DNA of 64,000 nt, taken from positions 1-64,000 of the forward strand of contig CALXLA010000051.1 in assembly GCA_944389075.1 (NCBI GenBank), read 5' to 3'. Shown piece after piece: positions 1 through 8,167 of the stretch. The DNA is from an uncultured Spirochaetaceae bacterium. GTDB lineage: Bacteria; Spirochaetota; Spirochaetia; Sphaerochaetales; Sphaerochaetaceae. The stretch's first letter is position 1; each line of letters starts with the position of its first letter. Below the pieces are notes generated by a model that saw only the letters and a list, made by a program, of their open reading frames with translations, did no database searches and was not told where the DNA came from. The translations under genes were made by a program, and so were the position numbers.

Positions 1-126
1 GTCCAGCAATCCGGGCAGGCTGCAGTCAATCAGCCGTATGGATGGGGTGCCACAGGTAAACCGGAGACGGAGCCTATGGGCAAAACGCTCACGTCCAAGC
101 CTCAGGCTTGTCCTGAAGGTCGTTGA
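1..126 (+). pseudogene. 3' fragment of an IS200/IS605-type TnpB/OrfB gene (partial at window edge)
   Basis: Frame 1 is open from the window edge to a TGA at 124-126 and encodes 41 residues ending QACPEGR. This basic, Gly/Pro-rich tail without fold resembles the disordered C-termini of IS605-family TnpB/OrfB proteins. The reading is supported by its position: the sequence runs straight into a TetR gene that loses homology at exactly this point, and a second TnpB remnant of N-terminal type lies at 47752. The body of the gene lies outside the window, so I cannot say whether it is intact. The family call rests on the tail and context only. Confidence 0.4.
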
Positions 127-241
127 CCCTTGATTGCAATGTCAAACTGATCTCGCTGATTGTGATCTTATCCATCGGCTTTTCTTCCAACAGCTGCAGA
201 TACGCATTCTTTATAGCTTCCTCGGTCAGCTTACCGGCCAT
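89..241 (-). pseudogene. truncated TetR-family regulator (N-terminal helix-turn-helix start only)
   Basis: An ATG at 241 with an AGGAGGTG ribosome site directly upstream opens a frame that begins like a TetR DNA-binding domain (helix 1 of type AIKNAYLQLLEEKPMDKITI, then SEI). After SEI, roughly residue 30, the sequence no longer resembles TetR and stops at 89 after 50 codons. The missing part of the helix-turn-helix coincides with the TnpB-like tail on the other strand, so the gene looks interrupted by an IS605-type insertion. It points away from the operon starting at 360 and may once have controlled it. Confidence 0.55.
96..110. repeat. short hairpin at the presumed IS right end
   Basis: CAAGCC (96-101) and GGCTTG (105-110) form a perfect stem with a three-base loop, just before the stop of the TnpB-like frame. 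IS200/IS605 elements carry subterminal hairpins near their right end, and in TnpB elements this region also encodes the 3' scaffold of the guide (omega) RNA. Assigning it here is inference. Confidence 0.35.
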
Positions 242-359
242 GACACCTCCTGGCTCTCAGGGATTTTACCATATGGCGACGTAATCTGGAACTTTCGCAA
301 GGCATCTTCCAATTTCTCTGTTTTTCTGTAGAGTAGTAGATGCTTATTAGGAGGGATTT

Positions 360-1151
360 ATGAAGACGTTTGCAATCGCAGGATGCGGCCATCTTGGAAA
401 TATCGTCAAGAAAGCATATGAGAATGGTCTTCTCAAAGGATATAGTCTTGCAGCTGTCTATTCGCTCAGGAAAGAGGATGCGGAGAAGCTTGCGGAAGGA
501 ACTGGTGCGAAGGTTGCCTCATCTATTGATGAAGTCATCGAGATCAGGCCTGATTTCATTATAGAGACAGCGGCTATCGCGCTATTGAAGGACTTCGCAG
601 TCAAGGCACTGAGTAAAGGAATCAGCATAATTCCTCTTTCCATCGGTGCATTCGCAGACAACAGCTTCCGCCAGAGCGCACTGCAGGCTGCTGAGGAAGG
701 CAATGCAAGGATCTACATCCCATCAGGCGCTGTCGGCGGCTTTGATGTGCTGAGGACGATTTCCCTTATTGCTGAGGCAAATGGCTGGGATATAAAGGCA
801 GGAATACATACACATAAGGGTCCTGATTCCCTCAGGAACACTCCATTGTATGCTGGTGAGCTTCAGGATAAAGAGCAGAGCGTATTCTCCGGATCTACTA
901 AGGAAGCCATCGCGCTTCTTCCTACCAAAGTCAATGTCGCAGTCGCATCTGCTCTGGCAACAATCGGGCCGGAGAACGCCACAGCAGAGATCACAAGCGT
1001 GCCTAAATTCATTGGGGACGATCACTGCATCACTGTCGAGACCGATGGCCTGAAAGCAGTTGTCGATATCTATTCAGCCAATAGTGATATCGCGGCATGG
1101 TCTGTTGTCGCATTGATGAGGAATCTCTCATCCACGATGATGTTCTTCTAG
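360..1151 (+). CDS. NadX-like aspartate dehydrogenase domain protein
   Basis: 263 residues. The N-terminal Rossmann fold has a dinucleotide motif GCGHLG at residues 9-14, and the C-terminal half carries the PSGAVGGFD segment typical of the aspartate dehydrogenase/NadX (DUF108) family. NadX enzymes oxidise L-aspartate to iminoaspartate using NAD(P); some relatives act on other amino acids. No nadA or nadC lies nearby, so a role in NAD synthesis cannot be assumed. The AGGAGGG site just before the ATG makes the start secure. The next gene starts 9 nt downstream, so the two dehydrogenases are probably cotranscribed and may act on related substrates. Confidence 0.8.
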   Translation: MKTFAIAGCGHLGNIVKKAYENGLLKGYSLAAVYSLRKEDAEKLAEGTGAKVASSIDEVIEIRPDFIIETAAIALLKDFAVKALSKGISIIPLSIGAFADNSFRQSALQAAEEGNARIYIPSGAVGGFDVLRTISLIAEANGWDIKAGIHTHKGPDSLRNTPLYAGELQDKEQSVFSGSTKEAIALLPTKVNVAVASALATIGPENATAEITSVPKFIGDDHCITVETDGLKAVVDIYSANSDIAAWSVVALMRNLSSTMMFF

Positions 1152-1160
1152 GAGGCCAGT

Positions 1161-2063
1161 ATGGAAAAGTTCAGGAAACTCGTTGAGGCAGGTCCTATCG
1201 GACTTCAGCCATGGGCAGAGAAGAAGCTTGAGGAATATGCTTCTGAGATTGTGAGATTCGACACTCTTCCGGAAACTGAGGATGAGCTTGTAGAGAGGAT
1301 AGGGGATGCGGATGCTGTCCTTGTGAGGACTCTCCCTCTTGTTCCGGCATCTGTCCTTTCAAGGTGCGGGAATCTCCGCTATGTAGGCATGTGCTGCTCG
1401 CTGTATTCAAAGGAAAGTGCCAATGTCGATATCGATTATGCAGAGAAGCATGGCATAACGGTCTATGGCATCAGGGACTATGGTGACAAAGGTGTCACAG
1501 AATTCGTCGTCTATGCGCTTGTCAGGATTCTGCATGGCTATGAGTGGCCGATGTGGAGGTCAAGGCCAAAGGAGATAACAGGCCTGAAGATCGGTTTCGT
1601 AGGGTTCGGAACGAGCGGTCAGATGACTGCACGCCTTCTGAAGGCTATGGGGGCCGAGATCTCTTACTATGCGAGACACGAGAAGGAAGAGTGCGAGAAG
1701 GAAGGCATGCATTACAAGCCGCTTCATGAGCTTCTCAAACAGTCCGAGGTCATTGTCACATGTCTGAATAAGGGCGTGATACTTCTTGGGGATGAGGAAT
1801 TCAGAGAGCTCGGAAATGGCAAGATAATGATCAATACATCGATAGGACCCTCTTCTGAGATGGATGTTCTGAGGAGATGGATCCTTGATGACAGCAATAC
1901 ATTTGTCGCGGATACGGCAGGAGCTGTCGGCGATATCTACAACGAAGTGAAGGACAGGAATAATGTGCTCTGCCCGGATGTCTCCGCAGGTATGACAGAA
2001 GAGGCTTATGACCTGATGAGCCAGAAGGTCCTTGCCAATATAGAGAAGATGCTTGAAAGGTGA
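1161..2063 (+). CDS. D-isomer-specific 2-hydroxyacid dehydrogenase homologue with altered active site
   Basis: 300 residues. The N-terminal substrate domain is followed by an NAD-binding domain with GFGTSG at residues 148-153, as in D-2-hydroxyacid dehydrogenases. The family normally has a catalytic Arg in an N-T-x-R-G loop and a catalytic His in P-H-x-x-G. Here the corresponding segments read NTSIG (225-229, Ile for Arg) and PDVSAG (272-277, Asp for His). It is therefore either a divergent enzyme with a different mechanism or a binding protein. It follows the NadX-like gene with a GGAGG site in the 9-nt gap, so the two are likely one operon. Confidence 0.78.
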   Translation: MEKFRKLVEAGPIGLQPWAEKKLEEYASEIVRFDTLPETEDELVERIGDADAVLVRTLPLVPASVLSRCGNLRYVGMCCSLYSKESANVDIDYAEKHGITVYGIRDYGDKGVTEFVVYALVRILHGYEWPMWRSRPKEITGLKIGFVGFGTSGQMTARLLKAMGAEISYYARHEKEECEKEGMHYKPLHELLKQSEVIVTCLNKGVILLGDEEFRELGNGKIMINTSIGPSSEMDVLRRWILDDSNTFVADTAGAVGDIYNEVKDRNNVLCPDVSAGMTEEAYDLMSQKVLANIEKMLER

Positions 2064-2080
2064 GGAGTCTTTCTTCGATG

Positions 2081-2106
2081 CAGGCCCTTATCCAGGGGCC
2101 TGTTTC
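2081..2106 (+). terminator. hairpin terminator after the two-dehydrogenase operon
   Basis: CAGGCCC (2081-2087) pairs perfectly with GGGCCTG (2096-2102), followed by GTTTCC. The T-run is weak, but the position 18 nt after the stop fits a terminator. Confidence 0.6.
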
Positions 2107-2123
2107 CATCACTTGGCCATTTC

Positions 2124-2138
2124 TGGTAAATTCTTCTT
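2124..2138 (+). promoter_or_regulatory. extended -10 promoter abutting the PAP2 start (leaderless type)
   Basis: TGG-TAAATT (2124-2132) is a TGn extended -10 box followed by 6 nt and then ATG. No ribosome site is present. Predicted transcription would begin at the start codon. Confidence 0.6.
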
Positions 2139-3035
2139 ATGCAGCTTGATATAATGTTGTTTTTCCAGTCAGTCAGGAGTGATTTCCTCGATGTCCTGAT
2201 GAATACGATCTCCCTTTTCGGCGAGATCCTGATTCCGCTTGCAGTAATAACAATCATCTACTGGTGCATCGATAAGAAGAAAGGTTTTGTCATTACGCTC
2301 TCGATCCTGACTGCATTGATGACGACACAGATAGTCAAATCAATCGTAAGGTATCCACGCCCATTCCAGGCATATCCGGAGCTGATTCTGGGAGACAGGA
2401 TTTCCACGGCGACCGGCTATTCATTCCCATCAGGACATTCGACTCTCTCATCATCCTTCTATCCGGCTCTCTATCTGGCTTTCAGGACAAAGGTACTGCT
2501 TGTCGTTGCGATTGTGCTCACGATCATGGTCCCTGTCTCAAGGCTCTATCTCGGCGTGCACTGGCCGATGGATGTCATATGCGGCACTATTATCGGTCTT
2601 TCATCGAGTATCCTCTTTGCAAGAATCGCCGATGATATCACAAAGGATGATGCATCCTACAGAAGGTATTCCATGATATATGGCATCGCTGCTGGCATTG
2701 TCTCCCTGGTATTCACTATCCTGCTGACAGCGGATGCTGTTGACCATACAGCGTTCAGCGATCTTGCATCCAATGCCGCAATAGCATCAGGTGCCATGAT
2801 CGGCTTCGCACTTGAAAGTTATTTTGTACGTTTCAGGATTTCCGGCGGAATGGGGAAGAAGGTACTGAATGTCGCTATCGGGATCATCCTGATGGTCCTT
2901 GTGCTTATCCTGCTGACTCTTATTCCGATGCCGCACTCTGTATCTGTTTTCGTGATGATGTTCGCTGCAGGTATGTGGGTCTCATTCCTGTACCCTCTGA
3001 TTGCTACAAGAACAGGGCTTATGGATCATAGCTGA
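2139..3035 (+). CDS. PAP2-family membrane phosphatase
   Basis: 298 residues with several hydrophobic segments. All three PAP2 phosphatase motifs are present: K-x6-RP (KSIVRYPRP, about residues 69-77), PSGH (about 97-100), and SR-x5-H-x3-D (SRLYLGVHWPMD, about 131-142). Proteins of this class dephosphorylate lipid phosphates such as undecaprenyl pyrophosphate or phosphatidic acid at the membrane. The C-terminal half has additional membrane helices beyond the minimal PAP2 core. There is no Shine-Dalgarno sequence; the ATG sits 6 nt after an extended -10 box. Its 3' end overlaps the convergent exonuclease by 10 nt. The substrate is not evident. Confidence 0.88.
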   Translation: MQLDIMLFFQSVRSDFLDVLMNTISLFGEILIPLAVITIIYWCIDKKKGFVITLSILTALMTTQIVKSIVRYPRPFQAYPELILGDRISTATGYSFPSGHSTLSSSFYPALYLAFRTKVLLVVAIVLTIMVPVSRLYLGVHWPMDVICGTIIGLSSSILFARIADDITKDDASYRRYSMIYGIAAGIVSLVFTILLTADAVDHTAFSDLASNAAIASGAMIGFALESYFVRFRISGGMGKKVLNVAIGIILMVLVLILLTLIPMPHSVSVFVMMFAAGMWVSFLYPLIATRTGLMDHS

Positions 3036-3607
3036 GGAATCTTAGGGTAACGTCCTTTTCTTTCCTTGTAGATGCTGCGGAAGAACGCCTCAGCATCTTT
3101 TTCATCAAGGAGCGCATCTCCACAGAGTTTCTTGAAGAGCTTCCCGCAGATCTCGCTGTCCGCAAGTGCGTTATGCGCGTCATATTCCCACCCGAAGCGT
3201 TGTGCCAGTGCTGTCAGCCTGTACGAAGGCTCACCTTTCATCACTTTCCGGGCAAGGGAAAGCGTGCAGAAATATGGATTCATGACAGGCTCCAGTCCCC
3301 ATGATGCAAGCGAAGCGTTCAGTACTTTGATGTCAAACTGGGCATTATGGGCGACAAGCGGAGAGTCTGCGATGAATGCCTTGATATCATCGGCAATCTC
3401 GGCAATGGTCGGAGCCGTGAGTATATCTTCCTCGCTTAAATGATGGATCTCCGTGCAGAAGGGATCGAATATAGGCACTTTGGGGCATATCAGCGAATAG
3501 AACCTGTCGATGACATCTCCATCGCCATCCATCCTCACAAGGCCTATCGAGCACGCGCTTTCAGGCCATCTTGAAGCTGTTTCGAAATCAATTGCGCAGT
3601 ATTCCAT
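3026..3607 (-). CDS. DEDDh 3'-5' exonuclease (DNA polymerase III epsilon-like)
   Basis: 193 residues. The ExoI motif is present as DFET near the start (D7, E9), ExoII as HNAQFD, and ExoIII as HNALADS, giving the full D-E-D-H-D metal site of the DEDDh family. A stand-alone domain of this size is typical of RNase T/DnaQ-like exonucleases involved in proofreading or RNA/DNA end trimming. No BRCT or polymerase domain is attached. The upstream -10-like TAGAAT ends 9 nt before the ATG, so the leader would be only a few bases. It overlaps the end of the PAP2 gene. Confidence 0.85.
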   Translation of the reverse strand: MEYCAIDFETASRWPESACSIGLVRMDGDGDVIDRFYSLICPKVPIFDPFCTEIHHLSEEDILTAPTIAEIADDIKAFIADSPLVAHNAQFDIKVLNASLASWGLEPVMNPYFCTLSLARKVMKGEPSYRLTALAQRFGWEYDAHNALADSEICGKLFKKLCGDALLDEKDAEAFFRSIYKERKGRYPKIPQL

Positions 3608-3631
3608 CAGACAAGCATTCTAGCAGGATGC

Positions 3632-3667
3632 TTGAACACCGTCCACGATGCAAATAGCATTACAGGG
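3632..3667 (+). promoter_or_regulatory. leaderless-type promoter of the MATE gene
   Basis: TTGAAC (3632-3637), 17-bp spacer, TAGCAT (3655-3660), 7 nt, ATG (3668). The TTG at 3632 is in frame with the gene and could be mistaken for a start, but it is better read as the -35 box. Confidence 0.65.
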
Positions 3668-5011
3668 ATGACTGATAGAGAACTGATTGAAGGAAATGTG
3701 GCAAAAGCCCTGGTAACATTTACCATCCCGCTTGTCCTTAGCGGAATATTCCAGCAGCTGTTTGCATGGGTCGATGCATTCATAGTCGGCAATTTCAATG
3801 GGGAGACGGCCCTCGGAGGCATTGGCGCAACGACATCGATATATAATCTTTTTGTCACGATCCTCACTGGATTGGCGCTTGGAATCTCGGTATTCTCCGC
3901 GCAGCTGTTCGGAAGCGGAAAGAAGGAAATCTGCGGGAGGCTTCTTTCCTCGTATTCTGTACTGCTTGGCATCATCTCGGCTGCGGCAGCTGCAGCCGGC
4001 AGCTTCTTCTCTGGTTCCATACTCTCTGCCATGGATACGCCTGCTGATATATACGCAAGTGCTGAAAGCTATCTTTCCGTTCTTCTTCTGGGACTGCCTT
4101 TTCTCGCTATCTACAATGTCTATTCCGCGATACTCCGCGGTATAGGCAACAGCAGGATGCCTTTTGTCGCGATAGTCATATCGTCATCAGTGAATGTCGT
4201 TCTTGATATCATCCTTGTCGCGTATATGGGGAAGGGCGTTGCAGGAGCTGCCGCTGCGACAGTTGTCTCACAGGCTGCAATGGCAATCTTCATCGTCATC
4301 TATGCATGCGTGAGATATCCTTATCTCCGCTTCAGGCCTGGAATCAGGGCAATCGACGGGAAGATACTCGCTCAGGGAGCCGCCTTCGCGATTCCTCCTG
4401 CCATACAGTCTGGCGCGACATCGATAGGAAGCGTGATCCTCCAGCAGTTCATGAATGGATTCGGCGCTCAGACAGTTGCCGCTATAACCACTGCATACAG
4501 AGTCGATACTGTAGTGCTCCTGCCAATCATAAATCTGGGGGCAGGCATTTCAACAGCTGTCGCGCAGAATATGGGAGCAGGGAAGGATGAGCGTGCTCGT
4601 AATGCAGTAAGGGCCGGCGTCATTATGATGATCGGTGTATCTCTTCTCCTGACCCTGTTCGTCTTCCTTGCAGGAGGAAGTCTGATAGCGCTTTTCGGGC
4701 TTGAGGCTGAGACTGTTGCAATCGGCGAGGCTTTCTTCCATTCTCTTGCTGCTTTCTATGTTGTATTCGGGTTGAGCACTGCGCTCAGAGGATACATAGA
4801 GGGAATCGGGGATATGCTGTTCTCCGGTATTGCAGGAATCCTTTCGCTTGCAGTGAGAATTGCGGCATCTTATGCTCTTGTTGGCATATTCGGGAGCAAG
4901 GTGATCGCATACGCTGAGATCATTGCATGGCTTTTCCTTCTTGCTGTCATAGCAGTACGCTTTTTCTCGAAATACTCTAAGGGAAAAGCACCCGGAAAGC
5001 TGCAAGGATAG
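3668..5011 (+). CDS. MATE-family efflux transporter
   Basis: 447 residues, close to the usual MATE length, with about twelve membrane segments in two related halves. It opens with the family-typical M-T-x-x-x-L-I-E-G-N leader followed by a TIP-containing first helix and an FQQLF segment. MATE proteins export drugs, metabolites or dyes by Na+ or H+ antiport. I place the start at ATG 3668 rather than the upstream in-frame TTG because that TTG forms the -35 box of a promoter whose -10 ends 7 nt before this ATG. The 3' end overlaps the convergent permease gene by 35 nt. The substrate cannot be read from sequence. Confidence 0.9.
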   Translation: MTDRELIEGNVAKALVTFTIPLVLSGIFQQLFAWVDAFIVGNFNGETALGGIGATTSIYNLFVTILTGLALGISVFSAQLFGSGKKEICGRLLSSYSVLLGIISAAAAAAGSFFSGSILSAMDTPADIYASAESYLSVLLLGLPFLAIYNVYSAILRGIGNSRMPFVAIVISSSVNVVLDIILVAYMGKGVAGAAAATVVSQAAMAIFIVIYACVRYPYLRFRPGIRAIDGKILAQGAAFAIPPAIQSGATSIGSVILQQFMNGFGAQTVAAITTAYRVDTVVLLPIINLGAGISTAVAQNMGAGKDERARNAVRAGVIMMIGVSLLLTLFVFLAGGSLIALFGLEAETVAIGEAFFHSLAAFYVVFGLSTALRGYIEGIGDMLFSGIAGILSLAVRIAASYALVGIFGSKVIAYAEIIAWLFLLAVIAVRFFSKYSKGKAPGKLQG

Positions 5012-6083
5012 CAAGCAGGAGCAGATTGAGTGAGAGGAAGACAGCCATATACATGGCTTTATTCCCGTCCTTCCTTGAGAAATAAAACTTCAGAGAGATA
5101 AGCGATGCAAGCGATGCAATCGGTGTTCCGAGACCTCCTATATCTGTACCGATGAGTATTCCTTCAAAGCTCTCTGCAAATGGCGATAGGAGTATAGCTG
5201 CAGGAACATTGCTTATGACCTGAGACACCAGCGCAGATACAGCGGCAGGATGTGTTGCCATAGGTTCGGAGATGAGGCTGCTTATCTTCTCAATGGATCG
5301 TATGTTCTCACTGAAGATGAAGAACGCGATGAATGTCAGCAGAAGGATATAGTCAATGCGTCTGAATACCTTTCTGTCCACTGCAAGTATGGCTATGCAT
5401 TCAGATATCAGGAGTGTTTTCCAGCTTATGATGCGGAAGACGGAGAGCATCGCTATTACAAGGAAAGCAATATACATCATGCTCCTTGGCCTATCGATTT
5501 CCATAGGCTTTCCATTTTTGTGCAGAAGCGGCTTGTCATGTGAAAGCAGGAGTCGTGAGAGAATCGCAATCAGAATTGCAGAGAGCACTGAGTATGGAAG
5601 TATCGCAGAGAAGAAATCTCCTGCATCCACACCGAAGAATGAACAGATATAGAGATTCTGAGGATTGCCTACAGGTGTTGTCATTGATCCTAGGTTCGCG
5701 CTTATGGTCTCGATCACTACAGTTGTGGCTATATAGCGCTCATCCGCTCCTGAATTGTCCAGAAGCATCATCGTAAATGGGACGAATACGAGAAGTGCTA
5801 CGTCATTCGTGAAGAACATCGATGAGATGAATACTATTGCAATAAGCAGATATGACAGCTGTCTCATGCTGCCTGAGACTACCGCAAGCTGTGAGGCCGC
5901 TGTGCTGAATAGTCCAGAAGCCTTCAGCCCTTCGGAGATTCCCATAAGGGAGAAGAGTATTGCGATAGTCCTGAAATCTATCGCATCGATCCATTCCATT
6001 GATGGTGGATTGAAGAAAGCGGTAATCAGCGCTGCAGCTGATGCGATTACGAATACGATTTCTCTTTTAATGAAGCTGATCAT
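4977..6083 (-). CDS. ArsB/NhaD-type (ion transporter superfamily) permease
   Basis: About 368 residues and ten or so membrane segments. Recognisable are a FFTNDVALLVFVP stretch and a T-P-V-G-N-P-Q-N-L motif, the hallmark of SLC13/CitMHS/ArsB-like permeases, plus a repeated inverted-half motif near the C-terminus (ISNVPAAILLSPF). The family exports arsenite or exchanges Na+/H+ or carboxylates. No arsenic genes are adjacent, so the substrate is open. An in-frame TTG lies at 6110 and an ATG at 6095, but the ATG at 6083 is preferred because a TTGAAG/TATCAT promoter overlaps the longer versions. Confidence 0.82.
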   Translation of the reverse strand: MISFIKREIVFVIASAAALITAFFNPPSMEWIDAIDFRTIAILFSLMGISEGLKASGLFSTAASQLAVVSGSMRQLSYLLIAIVFISSMFFTNDVALLVFVPFTMMLLDNSGADERYIATTVVIETISANLGSMTTPVGNPQNLYICSFFGVDAGDFFSAILPYSVLSAILIAILSRLLLSHDKPLLHKNGKPMEIDRPRSMMYIAFLVIAMLSVFRIISWKTLLISECIAILAVDRKVFRRIDYILLLTFIAFFIFSENIRSIEKISSLISEPMATHPAAVSALVSQVISNVPAAILLSPFAESFEGILIGTDIGGLGTPIASLASLISLKFYFSRKDGNKAMYMAVFLSLNLLLLAILAAFRVLFP

Positions 6084-6122
6084 TGCATCAAGCATGATAT
6101 GTACAATCAATCAGAACTTCAA
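6084..6122 (-). promoter_or_regulatory. promoter of the ArsB-like permease
   Basis: On the minus strand TTGAAG (6122-6117), 17-bp spacer, TATCAT (6099-6094), then 10 nt to ATG 6083. The leader would be about 3-4 nt, with no ribosome site. Confidence 0.5.
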
Positions 6123-6253
6123 TCTTTAGTAGTCTTCATTTTTTCTAAGTGGAAATAAAAAGTGAATATGAATGAAGAAAGATTGGATTGATGAAGGATA
6201 TGAGTCCGAAGTCGAGGTTGCAGTGTGCTTTTCTGAGATGAATGATAGTTTGC

Positions 6254-6289
6254 TTGATGAAATGGCTGGAGAGCGCTTATCCTTGCCAT
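6254..6289 (+). promoter_or_regulatory. leaderless-type promoter of the pectinesterase gene
   Basis: TTGATG (6254-6259), 17-bp spacer, TTATCC (6277-6282), 7 nt, ATG 6290. The -10 is poor, but the spacing matches the five better examples exactly. Confidence 0.45.
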
Positions 6290-7210
6290 ATGCTGAGGAT
6301 AACAGTCGGAAAAAGTGATGAGGATTATTCATCTGTACAGGAAGCATTGAATGCAGTTCCCTATGATGTCCCTGCGGAGATCGTGATTTCCGAGGGAATC
6401 TATAAGGAGAAGATCTTCTCCGATAAGGAGTCCATTTCGCTTGTGGGAAAAGGAAATGTACTCATCACGAATGATGATGCCGGGTATGAGATTCTCGACA
6501 GGGGAATCAAGCGCGGGACATTCCGCTCTTATACCGCATTCTTCTCAGGAGGAAGTGTCCGCCTTTCAGGACTCACTATCCAGAACAGCTCAGGGGAAGG
6601 AAGCCTTGTGGGGCAGGGAATCGCGCTATATCTTGATGCAGGTGAGTCTTTTGTCGATAACTGTACGCTTCTTGGCCATCAGGATACATTGTTTATCGCA
6701 CCGCTTCCTGATGAGGAAAGGGAAAAGAACGGCTTCTATGGCCCTAGATATCTTCTTCCGCGGATCAGGAGACGCGCTGTATTCAATCATTGCAGTATTG
6801 AAGGCACTGTTGATTTCATCTTCGGTTCCGGAGATACGCTTTTCGAGGATTGCGACATCATAAGCAGAGGCCCGGGGTATGTCACAGCTCCATCAGGAAA
6901 GAAAGACTGGATTGGCTTTGTATTCCATAACTGCCGGTTCTCATCTTCTCTGGATATCCAGGAATGCGTCTATCTGATGAGGCCATGGAGGAAGGCGGGG
7001 AAGGCACTTTTCTCTTCATGCACCTTCGGCCATCACATCGCACCTGAGGGGCTTATCGCATGGCCGGGACACGATGATGAGATAGGGCACTGTACATTCC
7101 TTGTATCAGACTGCATATTCGAAGGCAGGAATGCTATAGATTCCTCTCATCTCGTATCAGAAGAACAGACCCGGATGATAATCGCATCCTTTGGCCTGTC
7201 TGCTGAATAA
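6290..7210 (+). CDS. pectinesterase (pectin methylesterase, CE8), cytoplasmic
   Basis: 306 residues forming a CE8 right-handed beta-helix. Visible family motifs in order are GQG (oxyanion Gln), GHQDTLF (catalytic Asp in the QD pair), GTVDFIFG (nucleophile Asp) and RPW (substrate-binding Arg). The enzyme removes methyl esters from galacturonate residues of pectin. There is no signal peptide, unlike secreted plant-pathogen enzymes, so it should act on imported oligogalacturonides inside the cell. The start at 6290 is chosen because the protein then begins with the family-like LRITVGKSDEDYSSVQEAL sequence, and because promoter-like boxes cover the upstream ATGs. It is the first gene of the pectin locus. 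Confidence 0.88.
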   Translation: MLRITVGKSDEDYSSVQEALNAVPYDVPAEIVISEGIYKEKIFSDKESISLVGKGNVLITNDDAGYEILDRGIKRGTFRSYTAFFSGGSVRLSGLTIQNSSGEGSLVGQGIALYLDAGESFVDNCTLLGHQDTLFIAPLPDEEREKNGFYGPRYLLPRIRRRAVFNHCSIEGTVDFIFGSGDTLFEDCDIISRGPGYVTAPSGKKDWIGFVFHNCRFSSSLDIQECVYLMRPWRKAGKALFSSCTFGHHIAPEGLIAWPGHDDEIGHCTFLVSDCIFEGRNAIDSSHLVSEEQTRMIIASFGLSAE

Positions 7211-7246
7211 TGCAAAAAGTCACCATAAAAGGTCAGCTCTGCGGAT

Positions 7247-8125
7247 TTAGTATTTTTCTAGAGTCACCGTTGTGTTCTGAACTGTCTTGGGATTGAGATT
7301 CTCTAGAAGCCAGGGCACATCGATTTCCCTTCTGTGAAGCTCTTCTGCGAAGGCTTTCCATCTGAAGCAGCCTGTAAGGGCAGGAATGTTGCCGACTTTC
7401 GTGCCATCCTCATTCAGATAGTAGTCCTTGCAGTGAATAGCTGCCAGGCGGTCGCCTATGATGTCCAGGATGGAGCGTACCCAGCTTCCTTCTGCCTCTT
7501 CCGAAGGCACCTTGAGCGGTACGCCGTCATATTCTGGTATTCCTGTCCAGGGGATGAGATTCACAGGATCGAATATGACTTTGAGATGATCGGACCTGAA
7601 TTCGTCCAGTATCGAGCTGAGGCGTTCAGGGCTTGAGATTGTATGGACGCGCGAAACAGCTTCGATTGCGACATATGAGCCATAGCTCTCTGCAGCATCG
7701 ACAATCTGCGAAAGCCCGTCTCTGAATATCTCGAGATTCTTCCGGTCTGATGTATCGAGGCTGAAGCCTCCTTTAGGATTCGCGTTGCCTGTCTCCGTGC
7801 CGACATAAGGACATCCGAATGCCTTGGCAAGGGAGAGGGACTTCCTGAAGCGGGCTATCTCACGACTGCGCTTCTCTTCATCCGGTTCGATGAAGTTGAT
7901 GTAGCAGCCTATGATGGCTATCGATACACCATGCTCCTTAAGCGTGGATGAAAGCGATGAGATGTATTCCTCATCCCATTCCTGCCAGGGGCGTGCCGAG
8001 GGGATGACTTTATTGAGCGCAAGCTGGATAAAAGATTCCTTTCTGATTTTCTCTACTGTCTGGCCAAGCTCGGCAGCAGAGTTGAATGAGCCTAGATCAT
8101 GGGCTCTGAAACCGATTCTGAGCAT
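7247..8125 (-). CDS. sugar phosphate isomerase/epimerase (xylose isomerase-like TIM barrel)
   Basis: 292 residues. The sequence fits the AP-endonuclease-2/xylose-isomerase-like TIM barrel, with metal-binding type segments IEAVSR, FDPVNL, and IHCKDYY in the expected order. Such enzymes interconvert keto-sugars, tagaturonate-like acids or inosose. Its place between the pectinesterase and polygalacturonase genes suggests a step in uronate or rhamnose metabolism, but the substrate is inferred only from context. Frames extend upstream to 8251, but similarity starts at MLRIGFRAH (8125), and a TACCAT -10 box ends 6 nt before that ATG. Confidence 0.75.
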   Translation of the reverse strand: MLRIGFRAHDLGSFNSAAELGQTVEKIRKESFIQLALNKVIPSARPWQEWDEEYISSLSSTLKEHGVSIAIIGCYINFIEPDEEKRSREIARFRKSLSLAKAFGCPYVGTETGNANPKGGFSLDTSDRKNLEIFRDGLSQIVDAAESYGSYVAIEAVSRVHTISSPERLSSILDEFRSDHLKVIFDPVNLIPWTGIPEYDGVPLKVPSEEAEGSWVRSILDIIGDRLAAIHCKDYYLNEDGTKVGNIPALTGCFRWKAFAEELHRREIDVPWLLENLNPKTVQNTTVTLEKY

Positions 8126-8137
8126 GTGCTTATGGTA
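8126..8137 (-). promoter_or_regulatory. -10 box abutting the TIM-barrel gene (leaderless type)
   Basis: On the minus strand TACCAT (8137-8132) is followed by 6 nt and ATG 8125. It lies in the intergenic space shared with the divergent GH28 gene, which uses a ribosome site instead. The -35 is not convincing. Confidence 0.45.
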
Positions 8138-8167
8138 CACTCGGAATTGAATAAAAGGAAGGCTGAG

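Noticed and set aside
4306-4590. Frames inside the first MATE gene and its antisense
   Set aside because: The MATE frame carries the conserved membrane protein sequence; these are shadows.
6172-6318. 48-codon plus-strand frame overlapping the pectinesterase start
   Set aside because: No similarity and no good ribosome site, and it crosses the likely promoter of the pectinesterase. A real micro-protein cannot be excluded, but it is not supported.
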